Positions 1 to 12,697 of a stretch of DNA of 64,000 bases are shown here, one piece after another (the stretch's first letter is position 1; the number at the start of each line of letters is the position of its first letter). The stretch is taken from NCBI GenBank assembly GCA_025677815.1, contig JAIXMP010000019.1, forward strand, positions 496,001 to 560,000. The letters are read 5' to 3'. The notes under the pieces are model-generated. The model had not been told where the DNA came from, made no database searches, and worked only from the letters and a program-made list of their open reading frames with translations. The position numbers and the translations under genes were made by a program. The stretch is from Phascolomyces articulosus (Eukaryota; Mucoromycota; Mucoromycetes; Mucorales; Lichtheimiaceae).

Positions 1-127
1 TCTAATTAATTTCTTCATTTGTTTAAATCCAAATTTCAACAATTTGATACAACGCATCTTTCTTTAACATTTTACAACAACAATTTGATCCAACCTAAAT
101 CAAAACCATAATTTCAACATTATTCCA

Positions 128-2217
128 ATGAGTTATTCTTCTATTTTATCCAACATGACTTTACAACAATCTACGGGAGTCGTGGTACCAGCAAATAATA
201 ATAATGGTAGTGGTAGTGGTAGTGGTAGTGGTACCCTGAATGGCAACGACATGACAAGGATGAACCATGGTCATTTATTGTCGTCTGTTGAAAATAACAA
301 AAATAATAGCATCCATCGAAGAAATGTTGATTATTGTGCTCCCTCTTCTTCTTTAATAACGACAACTGTGGCTTCTGGTTCTTTTTCTTTACCTGTTGCT
401 AATGATTATTTCCAGCAACAACAAGAGCAATATAATAAGATGGCGACACTATCATGCTCAGCACAACAACAACAACAACAAATCAATAATAAAGATGATC
501 ACCAGGTCTCACAATTGCCTATTCCTATTCCTCCTTCTCACTGTCACCACGGAACAAGTATTAATTGTTATCCATATAATAATAATAATTGTAACAACAG
601 TCGTTATAACAACAACATTGAAATTCCTTCTCATCCAACATGTATTAATATGCAACCCAATTTCTCTTCTCTCTTCGCATCTATTGATGTGAACCAAACA
701 GAATTCGATCATCTCGATTCATCATCTGGCATGGTGGTTCCTCCTGGTCAAGGCTTTGATATTACTACGACAGATGAGCAAGAAATAATAGTATCTCCTT
801 CCTTGATGTCGACCCCTAATAGTTCATTGACACCGTCCAATCATAATAATGCAGAAAATACTGGTTATTATTATCTTCATCATCAACAACAGCAGCAACA
901 AGTAACAGAAAATATGTATTCAGATCTGACACCTGTTGATTCATTACCCTGTTGTTCAGTATGTATTTTTTCAATTTCTCACAGAATGTATTGTTTTAAC
1001 TAAAGATCAACAATAATAATAATTCAAATACTATAATATTTCGTGCTTTGTTGTATTCCTTACAGAATACACTATCAACGGACAATGATATACATCACGA
1101 TGAAAATTATCCGCAACAACAACACCAAATGTCACCAATGTCCAAATGGTTAGAAACTTGTTGCTTTGATTCAACTTTTACTGAATCAGCAACACCTTCG
1201 ACACCAGCGTCATACCAGTCTTTTTCCCCTTATTTTCCTAATGATGAGCATTATCATATACAATGTGATCAAAATTATTACGATCATGGGACCTGTAACA
1301 AAAAAATGTCAACAACAACCGAATCTATTATCGCGGAAAATTCAACGTCGTCACCAGCAGTATTGGGACCCGACAATAATACTGACACTAATGATATTAA
1401 CATAATAACTACACCATTGCATGGCCAACAACAACAGTCGTCTTATCCTAGCTCTTCTTCGAACAACAATGCTAATTATTTTAGCAATTGCTTTACTGCA
1501 TTCAAGGATCAAATGAGTAATCTTTTATTTTATTCACTAACTCCTGAGAATAATGATGATCATTCTCAACAAACAATTGCGCAGCCATCATCATCACCAT
1601 CACAGGTTGAATCAAAACTAACAAGAAGCAATGATAGAAGTAATAGACATAGAACAAATGGAAGAAAAGAACTATCCACTCTACGCCCGAAGCCTAGCAG
1701 GCCAAGTACCACTACGACTGCTACACGACAGCGCGGAATAACCGACAAAAGTGAAAATATCAATATTGCATTACCTTCATCCTTCCTATCGACACGACGG
1801 AAACGAATCGATAAGCAAAAACCAATGGCTAATAAAAATAATAAAAACTATAAGCGAAAGAAGGAGAATAACGGTAATAATAACCGCAAAGATGACAACA
1901 ACAATAGAAACAGCAGTACCCCTTGTAGTCATTGCGGGAAAACGTTTTCGAGAGAACAAGATCGTAAAAGACACGAAAATTCTGTTCATACCAATAAAAG
2001 AATATTCGGATGTGACGAATGTGATCGTTATTTTCCTCGCAAAGATTCTTTACAGCGGCATCAACGAAAGAAAACAAATTGTAGCCAGTCTAACGAAAAT
2101 ATAACTATCACCGCCACCACCATGGTGACTGATAATGATAGTAATCATTACTATCGCTTTGCTTCTTCGGCATCCACATCTTCATCTTCCACTTCTTTTC
2201 TTCCTTTTCTTTACTAG
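128..2217 (+). CDS. C2H2 zinc-finger transcription factor, Q/N-rich
   Basis: Two exons, 128-958 and 1066-2217, joined in phase 0 (donor GTATGT at 959, acceptor TTACAG ending 1065), give about 660 aa. The only recognisable domain is C-terminal. One finger has C564, C567, H580, H585 (C-x2-C-x12-H-x4-H). A second has C593, C596, H609 and, in place of the last histidine, C616, so it is C2HC-like. The usual inter-finger linker is only loosely kept (HTNKRIFGC). Residues before the fingers are a basic stretch rich in K/R/N; the rest is low-complexity Q, N, S and T, including a (GS)n run coded by a GGTAGT microsatellite near 205-230. Such architecture fits a fungal DNA-binding regulator acting in the nucleus. 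Target genes cannot be inferred. The start is the first ATG of the long open frame. Confidence 0.85.
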
Positions 2218-4118
2218 TTTCAAACCAATGACAAATGGGCCTGGCGCTTTTCTTTTTTATTATTGTCTCCATTTATATATCAATTATTATTTTATACATG
2301 CACCCTCTTCTCTTTCTGTTATTTATTATTAGCATTTTATTTAGTAGTTGTTGTAATGGCATTCATATTTTTGAATTTATATATTATATATTATTTTTAC
2401 AATTAAATTATATATTTAAATATTTTTATTTTATTTTCGTCTATTATAATAATTTACGAGTAAACAGAAATTTGTAACTGTCGTCATTATTATTTGTAAT
2501 ATATCACAAGTCAAAAGTTATATTTGATAATTCTTGAATATCAGTCAGTCGTGCCACTTTGTACGCTCCCCCAAAAGTCGCGCCACTCGCAAATTGTAGA
2601 CAACTAATCTATAATGGGATTATTGTTCTAAGCCCACACATACAATAATCACTCAACCTCATCCGTGACAAATCAATTCATTTTTTTTCATAATTTTGAT
2701 CAATGGTGAGATCCACCTGACTTGTTCTATTATATTTATGATAATGATAATATCTACAGTATACAGTTTATAATCATCATACTATCTAGAAGCTACAACT
2801 ATAACAGCAAAACAATAAGAGAGAATTACTAGCAGCCTTACCTTTTAGTAAAGTAAATCCGAACACACGTAAATTCATGAAGGATGAGACGGTGTAGGGA
2901 TCATTCCCTATCTTCCATGTACTTTCACATTATACTAATATAAATGACAAACATGAATCGCTTTCTATTATTGGTAACAATGATGACAGATCAATAACAA
3001 CTATTTAAGAACAATCCACTAGTAGGTAGTAAGCAAAGAACATATTATAAACGAATAACAGGATTTTGATTAAAACCTGTTATGATACGCTGTAAACATA
3101 CAGTCTATCATTTTCCCATTATATATTGGACAACGATAACAAAATAAGAGGCGCACACAATAAATTCTCACAGGTATTATATACATATATGGTAATGAAC
3201 AGTCAATATTTTTTTACCCCTTCTCCATACTACTATTACTGCTCGAATGTAAATATATATCAATTTTATTGTTTCCTGAATTGAAGTAACCATAAAATAA
3301 CCCCATACCTCCCTTAATTTGTTCAGTTCACAGTAATATCGCTATTTTTGAGTCAAGTGAAATTAAAAATATTATCAGTGGATCCCATATGGTTTCTGAT
3401 GTATAAATATTTATGTCTGGTATATGCCTACGGTAAATAAATAGAAGGTCACATGAAATCAATCTTTGTCTTCCTCTGTATACAATTTTACTATGCTTGT
3501 TGTGTTTTATTCCAGTAAGAGTATATTGTTGTAGCACATAATTATATATATATTTTTTAATAGCTGAAAATAATTTGAAGGAGAGAGAAAATGAGTATTA
3601 TCCTAAAACTGAAATAGTCCAGACATCTACAAGCTGAGCTTCTTTTTTCATTTTTGACGTGCATGAAGATTCGGAACGAACGGGTTTCCGGTCCCGTAAA
3701 AAAGGGATCTTCAAGCTTAACTATGATTCAAGGTTTAAAATTTATGTTGAAGTGTTATGATACCATCAAGGAACACAATGTGAAGAATGTTTTCATTCCA
3801 AGGTTTTTTTTTAATCACTCAGCTCGATTGTTACTAATCATAAACTTTTTTGTAAAAGAGCAAAAACATACTTTTGAAATTATATGTATCACGATTGGAA
3901 GAGTTTTTCAAAAGCAACACAAAAATAAAAAAAACCAAGCATATATATATATGGTGTGTGTATGTGTATGTTGTAGTGTTCCATTGATATAAACACTTAT
4001 TTATATACTACATTATCATTGTTTACTAGTTTTTGATATATGAAATAATATTTAATAAATACTTCTTTTCCTTTTCTCTGCAACTTCCCCAATTTTTTCT
4101 TTTCCACAAAAAATAAAA
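2218..4118. other. Intergenic, no clear gene
   Basis: AT-rich DNA with scattered stops in all frames. One short stretch, 3663-3805 on +, reads openly (MKIRNERVSG... to ...NVFIPR) and ends at a possible donor (AG|GTTTTT). It has no partner exon that I can find, so it may be an old exon relic or chance. A TG-rich run sits at 3945-3975. Confidence 0.4.
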
Positions 4119-5148
4119 ATGTATAAACAGCCACAACCACGACAAGCGTCTTATTATCAAGAAAAACAATACGGAAAGCAGAAAGAGTATCAATATCAAT
4201 ATCAATATCATCAACAAGAACATGAAAATAGACGAGCACCTCAACCACGCCACATCCGATTTGATATGCATACTAACTACAATAAATTATATGCTGAAGG
4301 TAATATTAGACGTTCTATTAAACTCTCTTGTTTCATGAACCACATTCTCATATTTATTCATTGATTCCCATGGCCAGCATGTTTCATGAAATTAGAACGT
4401 CCTAGAATTAAATTGTTAAAATGTGTTTTCTGTAAAGAGGTATGAGAGAGGCTGGCGTGTGGTTCTTTTACAAGTACACAATGGTAACTGAAGAAAGTTT
4501 ATATAGGAGAAGCAAGTCAAGGAATTCAGTGAAATGCAAATTGCAAAGGTAACAAGAGTCTATTGTATACTTTTATTTATTCTCCCCCCCTCCTCTTGAA
4601 TTAACGAATATACGCCTTCAACGATCGATATATATATATAATAGGCGACTTATAATTGTAAGTGACATATATCAAGTCATATGGATCACTTAACCTTTTT
4701 ATTCCTCTATTTTGTCCATTAACAGGTTCTAATATGATTTTATATAGTGTATGCACCTTCCGTGGTGACCGAATATCGGTTAAAATACATTTCCTGCTTA
4801 AAATGCACTGATACTCAACGAAAAACATTGACTTGTTGGAAATGTACAAAGATGAAATCTTTGGATCAATTCTCTCGAGTAAGTGAATCGATGTGATGGT
4901 GTAAATACGTCATTTGGAGTCAATGGTTAGGATAGGGTATCACGATGAATAGAGTAGGAAAGGGAAAGACAAAGGTGGAAGGTTTCTATACTGAAATGGA
5001 TATGCATTTTTAGATGCAGCGACGTAATAATGAACGAGCACGATGTTTACAATGCATGAAAAAAAGAAATGATGAGGATGTGAACGATTCAGAACCAGAA
5101 TACTCGTCTGAAGACGATTCTTTGGACAATTGGGATGATTATCTTTAA
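4119..5148 (+). CDS. Stc1-domain zinc-binding protein
   Basis: Five exons fit: 4119-4299, 4378-4439, 4507-4564, 4748-4878, 5014-5148 (about 188 aa). The N-terminus is Q/Y-rich. The rest matches the Stc1 domain layout: CVFC (C76, C79), an EFSEMQ segment, SCLKC (C117, C120), LTCWKC (C130, C133), the LDQFSRMQRR motif, then ARCLQC (C155, C158), with an acidic tail ending NWDDYL. The four CxxC pairs would bind zinc as two ribbons. In Schizosaccharomyces pombe, Stc1 links the RNAi machinery to the CLRC H3K9 methyltransferase; small Stc1-domain proteins are common in fungi with less certain jobs. Exons 4 and 5 and the CxxC pattern are firm. Exon 3's end is less sure: GTAACA at 4549 looks better as a donor, but only GTATAC at 4565 keeps frame with exon 4. 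Exon 2 could also begin at 4396. Confidence 0.78.
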
Positions 5149-7449
5149 AGAGCTGGTTTCTATTCTATGATTATGATCCATAAGTGTACAACACATTGAG
5201 AGCACACAACAACACAGGGATTCTGTATAGCATTAGTTAGTTTTATGTATTTATTTAATTTTTTCCTTATTAGAAAGGGGTTTGCTCAAAAAAAAAAAAA
5301 AAACTGGTTTGAAAAAATTATTTCATTTATACAGTTGGAATTTTTACACTATCTTAAGTGGGTCTTTTTTTTACTTGTTTGGTGGTAGGTGGTAGGCGGT
5401 AGTGGCGTTATTAAGATCGAACCATCTGTTGTATGTTATATATATATATATTTATAATAAACAAAAGAATGACAAACAAATAGTAATTAAACTGAAACTT
5501 TCAAGTGTAACTGTAATCCTAACAATGAATCAAGGTTTACCATGCATTGATCAATATGTTACCATTGATTTAAATGAGGTAAAAAATCGATTATTGTCAA
5601 AAAGATATGAAATGGAAAAACGCTTATATGGTTGACTGATTGTTTATTAATCAGCAATGAATTTACCATTTGTGGTTTCCATGTAACGTTTTTTTTTATT
5701 ATGTATTGTTGCAGTACAATAGAAAAAAGTCGCGTCTTCTATGAATAGAATATATGATAATTACATTATGGGTGGTTTTTTTTCTTGGCAATTTCATAAA
5801 GGGAAAATGAAATTTTATAACCATTCTTCTTCATTTTACCTAACAATTGAAACATCTGTATTCATGTTTCTTCTTCCTTGATACAGCAAAAAATGTTGTA
5901 AACTTAGATATTGTATCTCTTAATCATGCGAGAAATGTAAAGCATAGATACAATACAGGTCTCAATTTGATCAAAAGTATATAGTAAAGAAAAATAAAGA
6001 AAGAAAGAAGTGAAATATTCTCTTTAACACATCTAATTTATTTTTATTTCCCAAAAATAGCGATAACTGCAAAGAATAGTAAAATAAGGACGACTCCGAT
6101 TTCAAATGGCTTCCCGCTCTTCCATTCTCTTTATATAATGTATATATATAGTATTTCTCATCAGTAAAAAGAAAAAAGGAAGTATTCTTGTTGTGAGTGT
6201 TCAAGAAGTAGAGTTAACAAAACAAAAAATAAGTAGTAGATCTTTACATGCATGACATTTATCTATTAGATATTAGTATTGGTAACTAGCACTACTATTG
6301 TCATGTTAATAAAATATCCAAGCCATCCCCCAAAAAAACAGTTGAACGAATCTGATTCTTGTATTTTATCAACGTGGTACAAATTCTGATGGAGAGAGGC
6401 AAAGGCTATAAAGTTTAAATTTTTTATTATTATAAAAAAAGGGCGATTTATAAAACCGGACTTTTAAAGAAAAAGGTACTTTTGAAGCAAATTTTAGAAC
6501 AAATGAGACTATATATAACTATATATAAATATATACAAACACATGAAAGGCATTTTAGAGACAACCCTTAATGATTCTTCGTATAAGAGATTTGATATAT
6601 ATATCTGTTGAAAAAGTTGGAATAGAATCATAAAGTGGCTAATGATCATGATAGGACCCATTTTGTTAATAGACGTTTTGGACAAGATAGAAGATTCCTT
6701 TTGCGACCGCTGGATTTGGCTAACCGACAAAGCGCATCGTTGACTTTTATGCTCTAGTTTACTTTTTTATCTTGGTTAAACCTGTTCTTATACAACCGGA
6801 CAAGCTTTTTTTATCGTCACTTGAGTTCTTCTTTGATTGTAATATATAGTATAGTCTATCGTCTATGAGTATATAGTATCTATGAACTACTTTTTTACTT
6901 TATTCAACCTATTTACTATTCTGTAAATGATATCCATCATGAATTATAGAAAAAAAGAGATCTTCACTGGAGTTAGAATTGTTCCAAATATGATATATAA
7001 AAGTGGCTCGTTTATATATATATAATCACTAAAAATAACCTTTTTTCTCTTTTGTACGCCCTGGTTTGTAGCACCTAAGCATCCATTTTCAAACTTTTTT
7101 TTCCTTTTTACTTTTTGTTTGCTATAACAGATTTCTTTCTATTGTAGATCCTGGCTATTTTCATTCTCTCTCTCTCTTTTTTCCCCTTTGAAAGACACTC
7201 CTCAAGTTATTATTTTATTTGAACTTGTCTCTCATAAAAGTATAGCCCATCCCCCTCTTTCTCTCCCTTATTTTTATATTCATCTTTTTTTTTCATATCC
7301 TTTTTTTTCTCTTTTTTTTTTCATTTAATATAAAAATATACCCTTTTTTTATAAAAAAAAAAAAAAGTACCTAGCAACAGTACTATCTTAGCAATATTGT
7401 ATCCTAGCAACGAACGTAACCTAGCAGCAACAACACATATTATAACACC
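5149..7449. other. Intergenic; pyrimidine-rich promoter region at right end
   Basis: No convincing gene. A short open stretch, 5525-5635 (MNQGLPCIDQYV...), has a possible internal donor but no continuation. Another open stretch lies at 6649-6750 on +. From about 7080 to 7370 the + strand is strongly CT-rich with long T runs, as is common upstream of fungal genes; it probably belongs to the promoter and 5' leader of the tetraspanin gene starting at 7450. Confidence 0.4.
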
Positions 7450-9032
7450 ATGACTAGTCACGAAATGAGTCATTTACCTTTACCAGCTCAAAACACTGCA
7501 CAAAACCGTCTTTCTTCTGAACCCAATTCACCCTGGGATTCCGTCGAAGATCTTCCAGAACCCGTCTTGCCATGGATGAAATCAGAATCTCGTCAATCAT
7601 TTGGTGCTAGTTCTCGTAGTTCTGTAGAGTCAGGTAGTTTACACGTAGTAAAACGATATCAACCTGATCCTGACCAAAAGAAACGACAAATTTGGACTGC
7701 TCGTAAATGGTGGATTTTATTCTCTAATGCTATTGTAAATATCTTTTTTTTTTCTCTCTCTTTATGAGCGATATCCCTCCCCCTCTCATACGATTTGGAT
7801 AACTACCCATTATCTTTATGACTTGGTTGGAAGAAAAAGGGGAGAGGGGGGAATAATATAATAAACTAACCCACGTTTTTTTATATATAGTTGTTCTGTT
7901 ATGGTCTTGGTATCTTGCTTTTGGCACTCTTGACATTTTTCAAACGTAAGAAATGATCAAACCAATTTTTTCTCTGTTTGTTTATTTGGCGTTTTTTTTA
8001 GTTGAATTTTACAAAAAAAAAAGAGACACTAATTCTCACAGGTGCATATCACCTTTTTTTTTTCTTGTACATATAGTTTATCAACGGGCTGATGTTGTGA
8101 TTGTTGGTGAACGCATGATCCTTAATTGTAAGTATTATCATAACTCACCTATAATAGATGCATGATATATAAATATATATCTATTTATTTACTAACGTCA
8201 ATATTGTCAACAAAATAGTGATCACTGCAACTGGCGTCATTTGCTTATTCTCTTCTATTTTGGGCTTTGTTGGTATCATGTTAAATAATCGAGCTGTTCT
8301 TACATTTTATAATCTTTTCTTATGGGTTTGCTTTGGTATGATTGCTGCCATTGGTTACGTAGCTTATCGTAAGGCCAAATGGAATATTGAGGTAACTAAC
8401 ACTTTATTAAAAAAAGGGCTTTGAAAACATATAAAAAGTATAGATCCAAAAGCTAAGCCCAGTCTATCACTTTTTCACTCATTCGTTCATGTATATTATA
8501 TAATAGGGTAAATTGTCGTATCAATGGCATTATGATCTTACTTCAGATGGAAGATCAAGAATTCAAGCTAATGTAAGTTTTTACTCATCCAATCAAGTAC
8601 CTCCAAAAAAAATATGATATAACTTAGCCCCACCAGCACATACATACTTGATATATATATACATAAGTCACTAATCTCTTTCTATGGGTTATCATATAGC
8701 TTCATTGCTGTGGTTATAAGCAATTTACTGATTTCCATGAACGATCCAACAAATGTTTCCCTCGTACATTATTACCTGGTTGTCGATTCAAATACCAACA
8801 ATTCACCAAAGATGCTTTAAAGATTACTTGGATTGTTGCATTTTCATTGATTCCCCTTCATCTTTTCGTTCTTATTACTGCCCTTCTCTGTTCGAACCAT
8901 ATCAATCGTAAGTTTGGTAAGAACTTGCCTCCCAAGATTTATCGTTTGGATTATCAAGGTATTGTTGCTGGCACACCTACTGGTAGTTCCATCAATTTGC
9001 ATCATGATGGTTTGCAACAAAGAAACCGTTAA
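7450..9032 (+). CDS. Tetraspanin-family membrane protein (Tsp2-like)
   Basis: Six exons, 7450-7734, 7891-7945, 8077-8127, 8219-8391, 8507-8572 and 8700-9032, join cleanly in frame to 320 aa. A long cytosolic N-terminus (about 85 aa, S/P-rich) precedes four hydrophobic segments: about 87-113, 131-153, 158-182 and 252-274. The loop between segments 3 and 4 carries the tetraspanin hallmark CCG (C213, C214, G215), with further cysteines at 229 and 238. The loop is short, as in fungal tetraspanins. Tetraspanins organise membrane microdomains; fungal members have been linked to cell-surface and infection-structure functions, but the role here is not shown by sequence. The 5' leader is CT-rich. A possible donor-like GTAAG inside exon 6 is not needed, because the frame runs through to the stop. 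Confidence 0.85.
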
Positions 9033-9654
9033 GAGAAGGAATTTTGTTCCCATCATTTTTCTTTCTTGATGTAGTACAAAAACAAATTAGAAAAAAAGAA
9101 ACACATATTTTATCCATCTATCACCACCCACACGTCCCCACCACATATAACTTTTTTTTTATTTATACGAGTATTCTCTCAAAACCCTTTTTATACGCAT
9201 AATAACGAAACTAGTATATAACCTCATCCCATAACAACAACAATCACCACTCGCACACACTTATTATATATATATATATCTATAGCTATTCCAAACGTCT
9301 AATCAATGCAATATAGACAATGGTTTTTTATTACTTTTATTATTTTTTCTTTTGTTCTATATATTTTCTCTTTTTCTCTTACTCGCTTATCAAAAAAATA
9401 TAAATATATTTATATACATACATACAATCACGGCACCACATTTATCAAACAACAATCATCAACCTTTCTTATTATTATTATTATTTACTATTATTACCAT
9501 TAAAAAAAAAGAAGAGTCTTGATTACCAAATCGAGCAAAAGCAATAACAATGCACATTCTATTTTTTGCATGAAAAAAAGAATACTGACAAGAAATTGAC
9601 CCCTCTTTCTTTAATTTCATTATTCATTTTTTCGTACATAAATATACATTAAAA
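9033..9654. other. Intergenic between tetraspanin and TVP15-like genes
   Basis: Contains the probable 3' UTR of the upstream gene and the promoter and leader of the next. AT-rich, with short TA and ATT microsatellites (around 9265 and 9465). No gene seen. Confidence 0.5.
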
Positions 9655-10567
9655 ATGCGAATTATCTCTCGAACAAAAATTGAAGATATAATAGGTTTCA
9701 TGTTTAATGGACTTAATGTATTATTTTGTCTACTTGTCATTGGGGCAGGTATCTATAAATCAATCCATTCAGGATTTGCCGATATTGTCATTTGCATATA
9801 TGGCGGGTAACGTAATATATACTTCTTCTACTTACTATTATTATTATTATGAATCAGCAAGCGCTAACCCATTCTTTCTATTATAGGATAATAGCTGCAT
9901 TAATGATTGTCAATGAAATTAAATCAATAGAGGTTTCAGAAAAATATTTCTTGTTTTTAACGACTTATCGTGGTCGTAGTATGATTTTCATTTTGTAAGT
10001 CATTTTATTTCAAAAAAAAAAAGGAAGGGACGTATCCATCCGAGAGAGAAACAGCATGGTTCGGTTTGGATAAAGTGTAGAAGGAGGGGAAAGAAAAATG
10101 AGAAACAAAATATTAACAAAACAAGTAATTATAGTTTTGGATGTGTTGTTTTAGATTCATCCATTGTAAATATTGTCGCAGGAACCTTAAATTTATGCTT
10201 GGGGTTACTTTATATGATCTTATCATTTATAACGATTTCATCATTTCCTCAACCACGTCCAATTTCTGGAAATCAAGATATTTGGAATGATTACAGTGCT
10301 GATGGAATGGATCTAGGAAGACCAAAACATCATTCTGTGGAGGTAAATTTTAATAAACAACTCAATTATATAAATTTTTTGATTTTGGATGCTAACAAAG
10401 ACTACCTATGCATAACATGTTAGAGTGAAATAGCTATTCGATTAAAATCACCCGGACCACGACTCTCATCAGTGCCACCACCAGCAACACCCCAACATTT
10501 TGCCCATACGGAAGAAGATGCCACTAGTGCAAGTACAACCGTCGGTCCCTTCCGAGGCCCGTACTGA
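9655..10567 (+). CDS. TVP15-like / COPI-associated Golgi membrane protein
   Basis: Four exons, 9655-9806, 9887-9994, 10135-10342 and 10424-10567, give 203 aa. The exon 3 start was decided by frame: the acceptor ATTATAG ending 10134 keeps the frame, while the later TTTTAG at 10154 does not. The first 130 aa hold four hydrophobic segments with an internal TYRGRSMIFIFFG motif, which is the signature region of the COPI-associated protein family (PF08507; yeast Tvp15). The tail is P/S-rich and polar, so cytosolic. Members sit in late Golgi membranes and are thought to act in vesicle traffic. It is longer than yeast Tvp15 because of this tail. It follows the tetraspanin gene on the same strand with about 620 bp between. 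Confidence 0.72.
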
Positions 10568-11000
10568 TCCGACCTCTTTCTCCACTAGATCTTTATACAC
10601 CGAGAATTTTTTTTTAAAGTTTCATATTTTTTTTGCATTAATATCATTTGAATAGATGGAAAATTACCAGAAAAAAATAATAATATTTGTAAGAATAAAA
10701 CAAAATCAAGGGAAATACACAAAAAAAAGAGCAATTGAACTTTGGAGAGAGGGAATAAAATGAGTAATTCATAATGAGAATAAGTATGATGATGTTTGGT
10801 GGTGAAATGATGGATGGATGCGAGAATAAAAAAAAAAGTTAGACAAAAGGAGGAAAAGGGAAAAAAAACAAAAGGGGAATGAATATACATAAAAAAAATT
10901 AAGAAACAAAGCAGTTATCTAAAAGAAAGATCGGTGATGGAGAAGATAGATTTAGGATGACGAGTGTAATTGATGGCAATGATATTTGTATATATATAAT
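10568..11000. other. Convergent 3' intergenic
   Basis: Lies between the ends of the TVP15-like (+) and PEX11-like (-) genes. It is purine-rich on +, with A runs, and probably holds both 3' UTRs. No gene seen. Confidence 0.5.
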
Positions 11001-11899
11001 TTATAATGTCGATGCAGCAACCTTTCGCCATAGTTTATAGCCGGATAAACACCCACTAAAGAAACCTGACCATGCTTGAACACCACTTGAAAAAGAAGGT
11101 TGCCAAATATCACAACCTAATATAAATTAATAATAAATAGTGTTATTAATGATATATATATATAAAACATAATAAATCACTCCAATAATATAAAGAAACA
11201 CTTCTTTCCCCCCTAAAATGGATACATACCACAAAATACACCATCCATAGTCAATTTAACGATCGAAAGTTGCGTTGTAAATACTTTTTCATGAAGAGTA
11301 TGATCTTCGTCGCCTCCCTTTTGTTCTTGTTGACGACGTAAATGTTGCAAAGTCATCAAATTTTCACTAAAGTCACGAAGAATACCAGCAAACCAACAAT
11401 AAATTGCAATAACTTCTGCTTTTTTACCGAGTTGATTGCCTACCAGACCCATTTTATAAAAACAAAAGATATCATCGGCGAGGGTATTACCCACTTCATT
11501 GATCAAGAAACAACTCGTCATCAAATCAGGTCTTGAAAACGTGAGTTCACGTACAGGGGCTATAAATAGACCTAACCGTAAAATCTTGCGAGTCATGGAA
11601 AAGTTACTGACCATGGGCGACCAAGTTTTGGCATGGACTAATTTGTAATGGAGCAAGATCTTGAACAAGTATTGAACGAATTTTATACTCTTGTCACGTC
11701 CATCGAGTTCTTTGAGGAACTTTTGAAAGATGCGTATAAAACGATTGATCCGGTCTGTGTTTGACAACCTAGGCGGTGAAAGGGATTCGGTTTTTTCTTT
11801 TAGACTAGTGGCGTTAATGGGAGACATGGCGCGCGGTGGTGAAGCGGCAGGAGTAGGTAAAGAATGATGATGAGATGTGGTATGGGTAGTAAGCGACAT
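11001..11899 (-). CDS. Peroxisomal membrane protein PEX11 family
   Basis: Two exons on the minus strand, 11230-11899 and 11001-11116 (donor GTATGT, acceptor TATTAG, carry of one base), give about 261 aa. After an S/P/T-rich N-terminus the protein shows RINRFIRIFQKFLKELDGRD, then a FVQYLFKILLHYKL helix, an MTRKILRLG motif and a NEVGNTLADDIFCFYKMG helix. These match the amphipathic helices of PEX11 and PEX11C-type proteins. The second exon supplies the conserved C-terminal glycine-rich hydrophobic segment (FFSGCLSGYKLWRK), which spans or lies on the membrane. PEX11 proteins tubulate the peroxisomal membrane and recruit the fission machinery. The open frame continues upstream to 12103, but the segment before MSLTTH lacks PEX11 character, so I place the start at 11899. 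Confidence 0.82.
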
Positions 11900-12697
11900 G
11901 AATGAAAGGAGAAAAGAAAGACAAGCAATAAGGCTAAAGGAAAGGAGACAGAGTGAATTTTTGATAAAAGACAAATGAATCTCTTCCGCGGAAGAGTTAA
12001 AATTTGTGCCTAGTAATTCCGTTGTGACACGATGTTCTTCAACGGCTGTGCTGCAACATAAAACGAGGATAGTCCAGCTTATATCTTGTTTTTGCATACG
12101 CATTTTTTTTTCTTTTTTTTCTTAAGCATATAATAACGATAATAGTATAGTTTATAAGATCTTTGAAAAGATGTAAAAAAAAATATGAAACGAAATCATT
12201 ATTGTTTTTATTCATAAAATATGATATGATATTTCTATCTATTACGTGTTTCTTTATGAATCGTCTTTAAGAAAATCTGCTGTTGTTGTTTTTATATAAC
12301 TAGGTAAACTTGACGATAGATCTCGTCTTTATCAAATTGCCTTTTCTCCTCCCCCCAAAAAAAATCATTCTAAAAAAAGACGGGGAACACACTCTTTTTT
12401 TACACAACACGCACACGCACGTGGATTCGATTCCGATACCTGTTATGGTAAATCACAGGCCTCATCTTTTATCTCAATCCATCTGAAAATTCCGATTAGT
12501 TGGGCTCAGCGACGAACTAATACGACGAGGAAAATTCTCTTGGCTGTGTACATTTAGATTTCTTTTGGGTAACTTGATTAATTAAATTATGATTTTGGTT
12601 TATTACAATAAAGTTGATATATGAGAAAAGAATAAAAACATGACAAAATTTTCTATTAAAATGATTTTTGGTTTTTTTAAAAAAAAATAAATATAAA
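11900..12697. other. Intergenic between PEX11-like and TM9SF genes
   Basis: AT-rich. It includes the PEX11-like 5' region and the 3' UTR of the downstream minus-strand gene. An 11-base palindrome-like patch (CTTCCGCGGAAG) is seen at 11986-11997. No gene seen. Confidence 0.45.

Noticed and set aside
396..712. Open frames overlapping the zinc-finger gene in other frames
   Set aside because: They arise from the low-complexity codon repeats of the real gene (poly-Q/N read out of frame).
5402..5635. 77-aa open frame with (TA)n
   Set aside because: The first half is a TA microsatellite translation; the second half has no partner exons.
11900..12103. Upstream extension of the PEX11-like frame (68 more codons)
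   Set aside because: The extension has a hydrophobic, cysteine-rich composition unlike PEX11 N-termini, and MSLTTH gives a normal family length.
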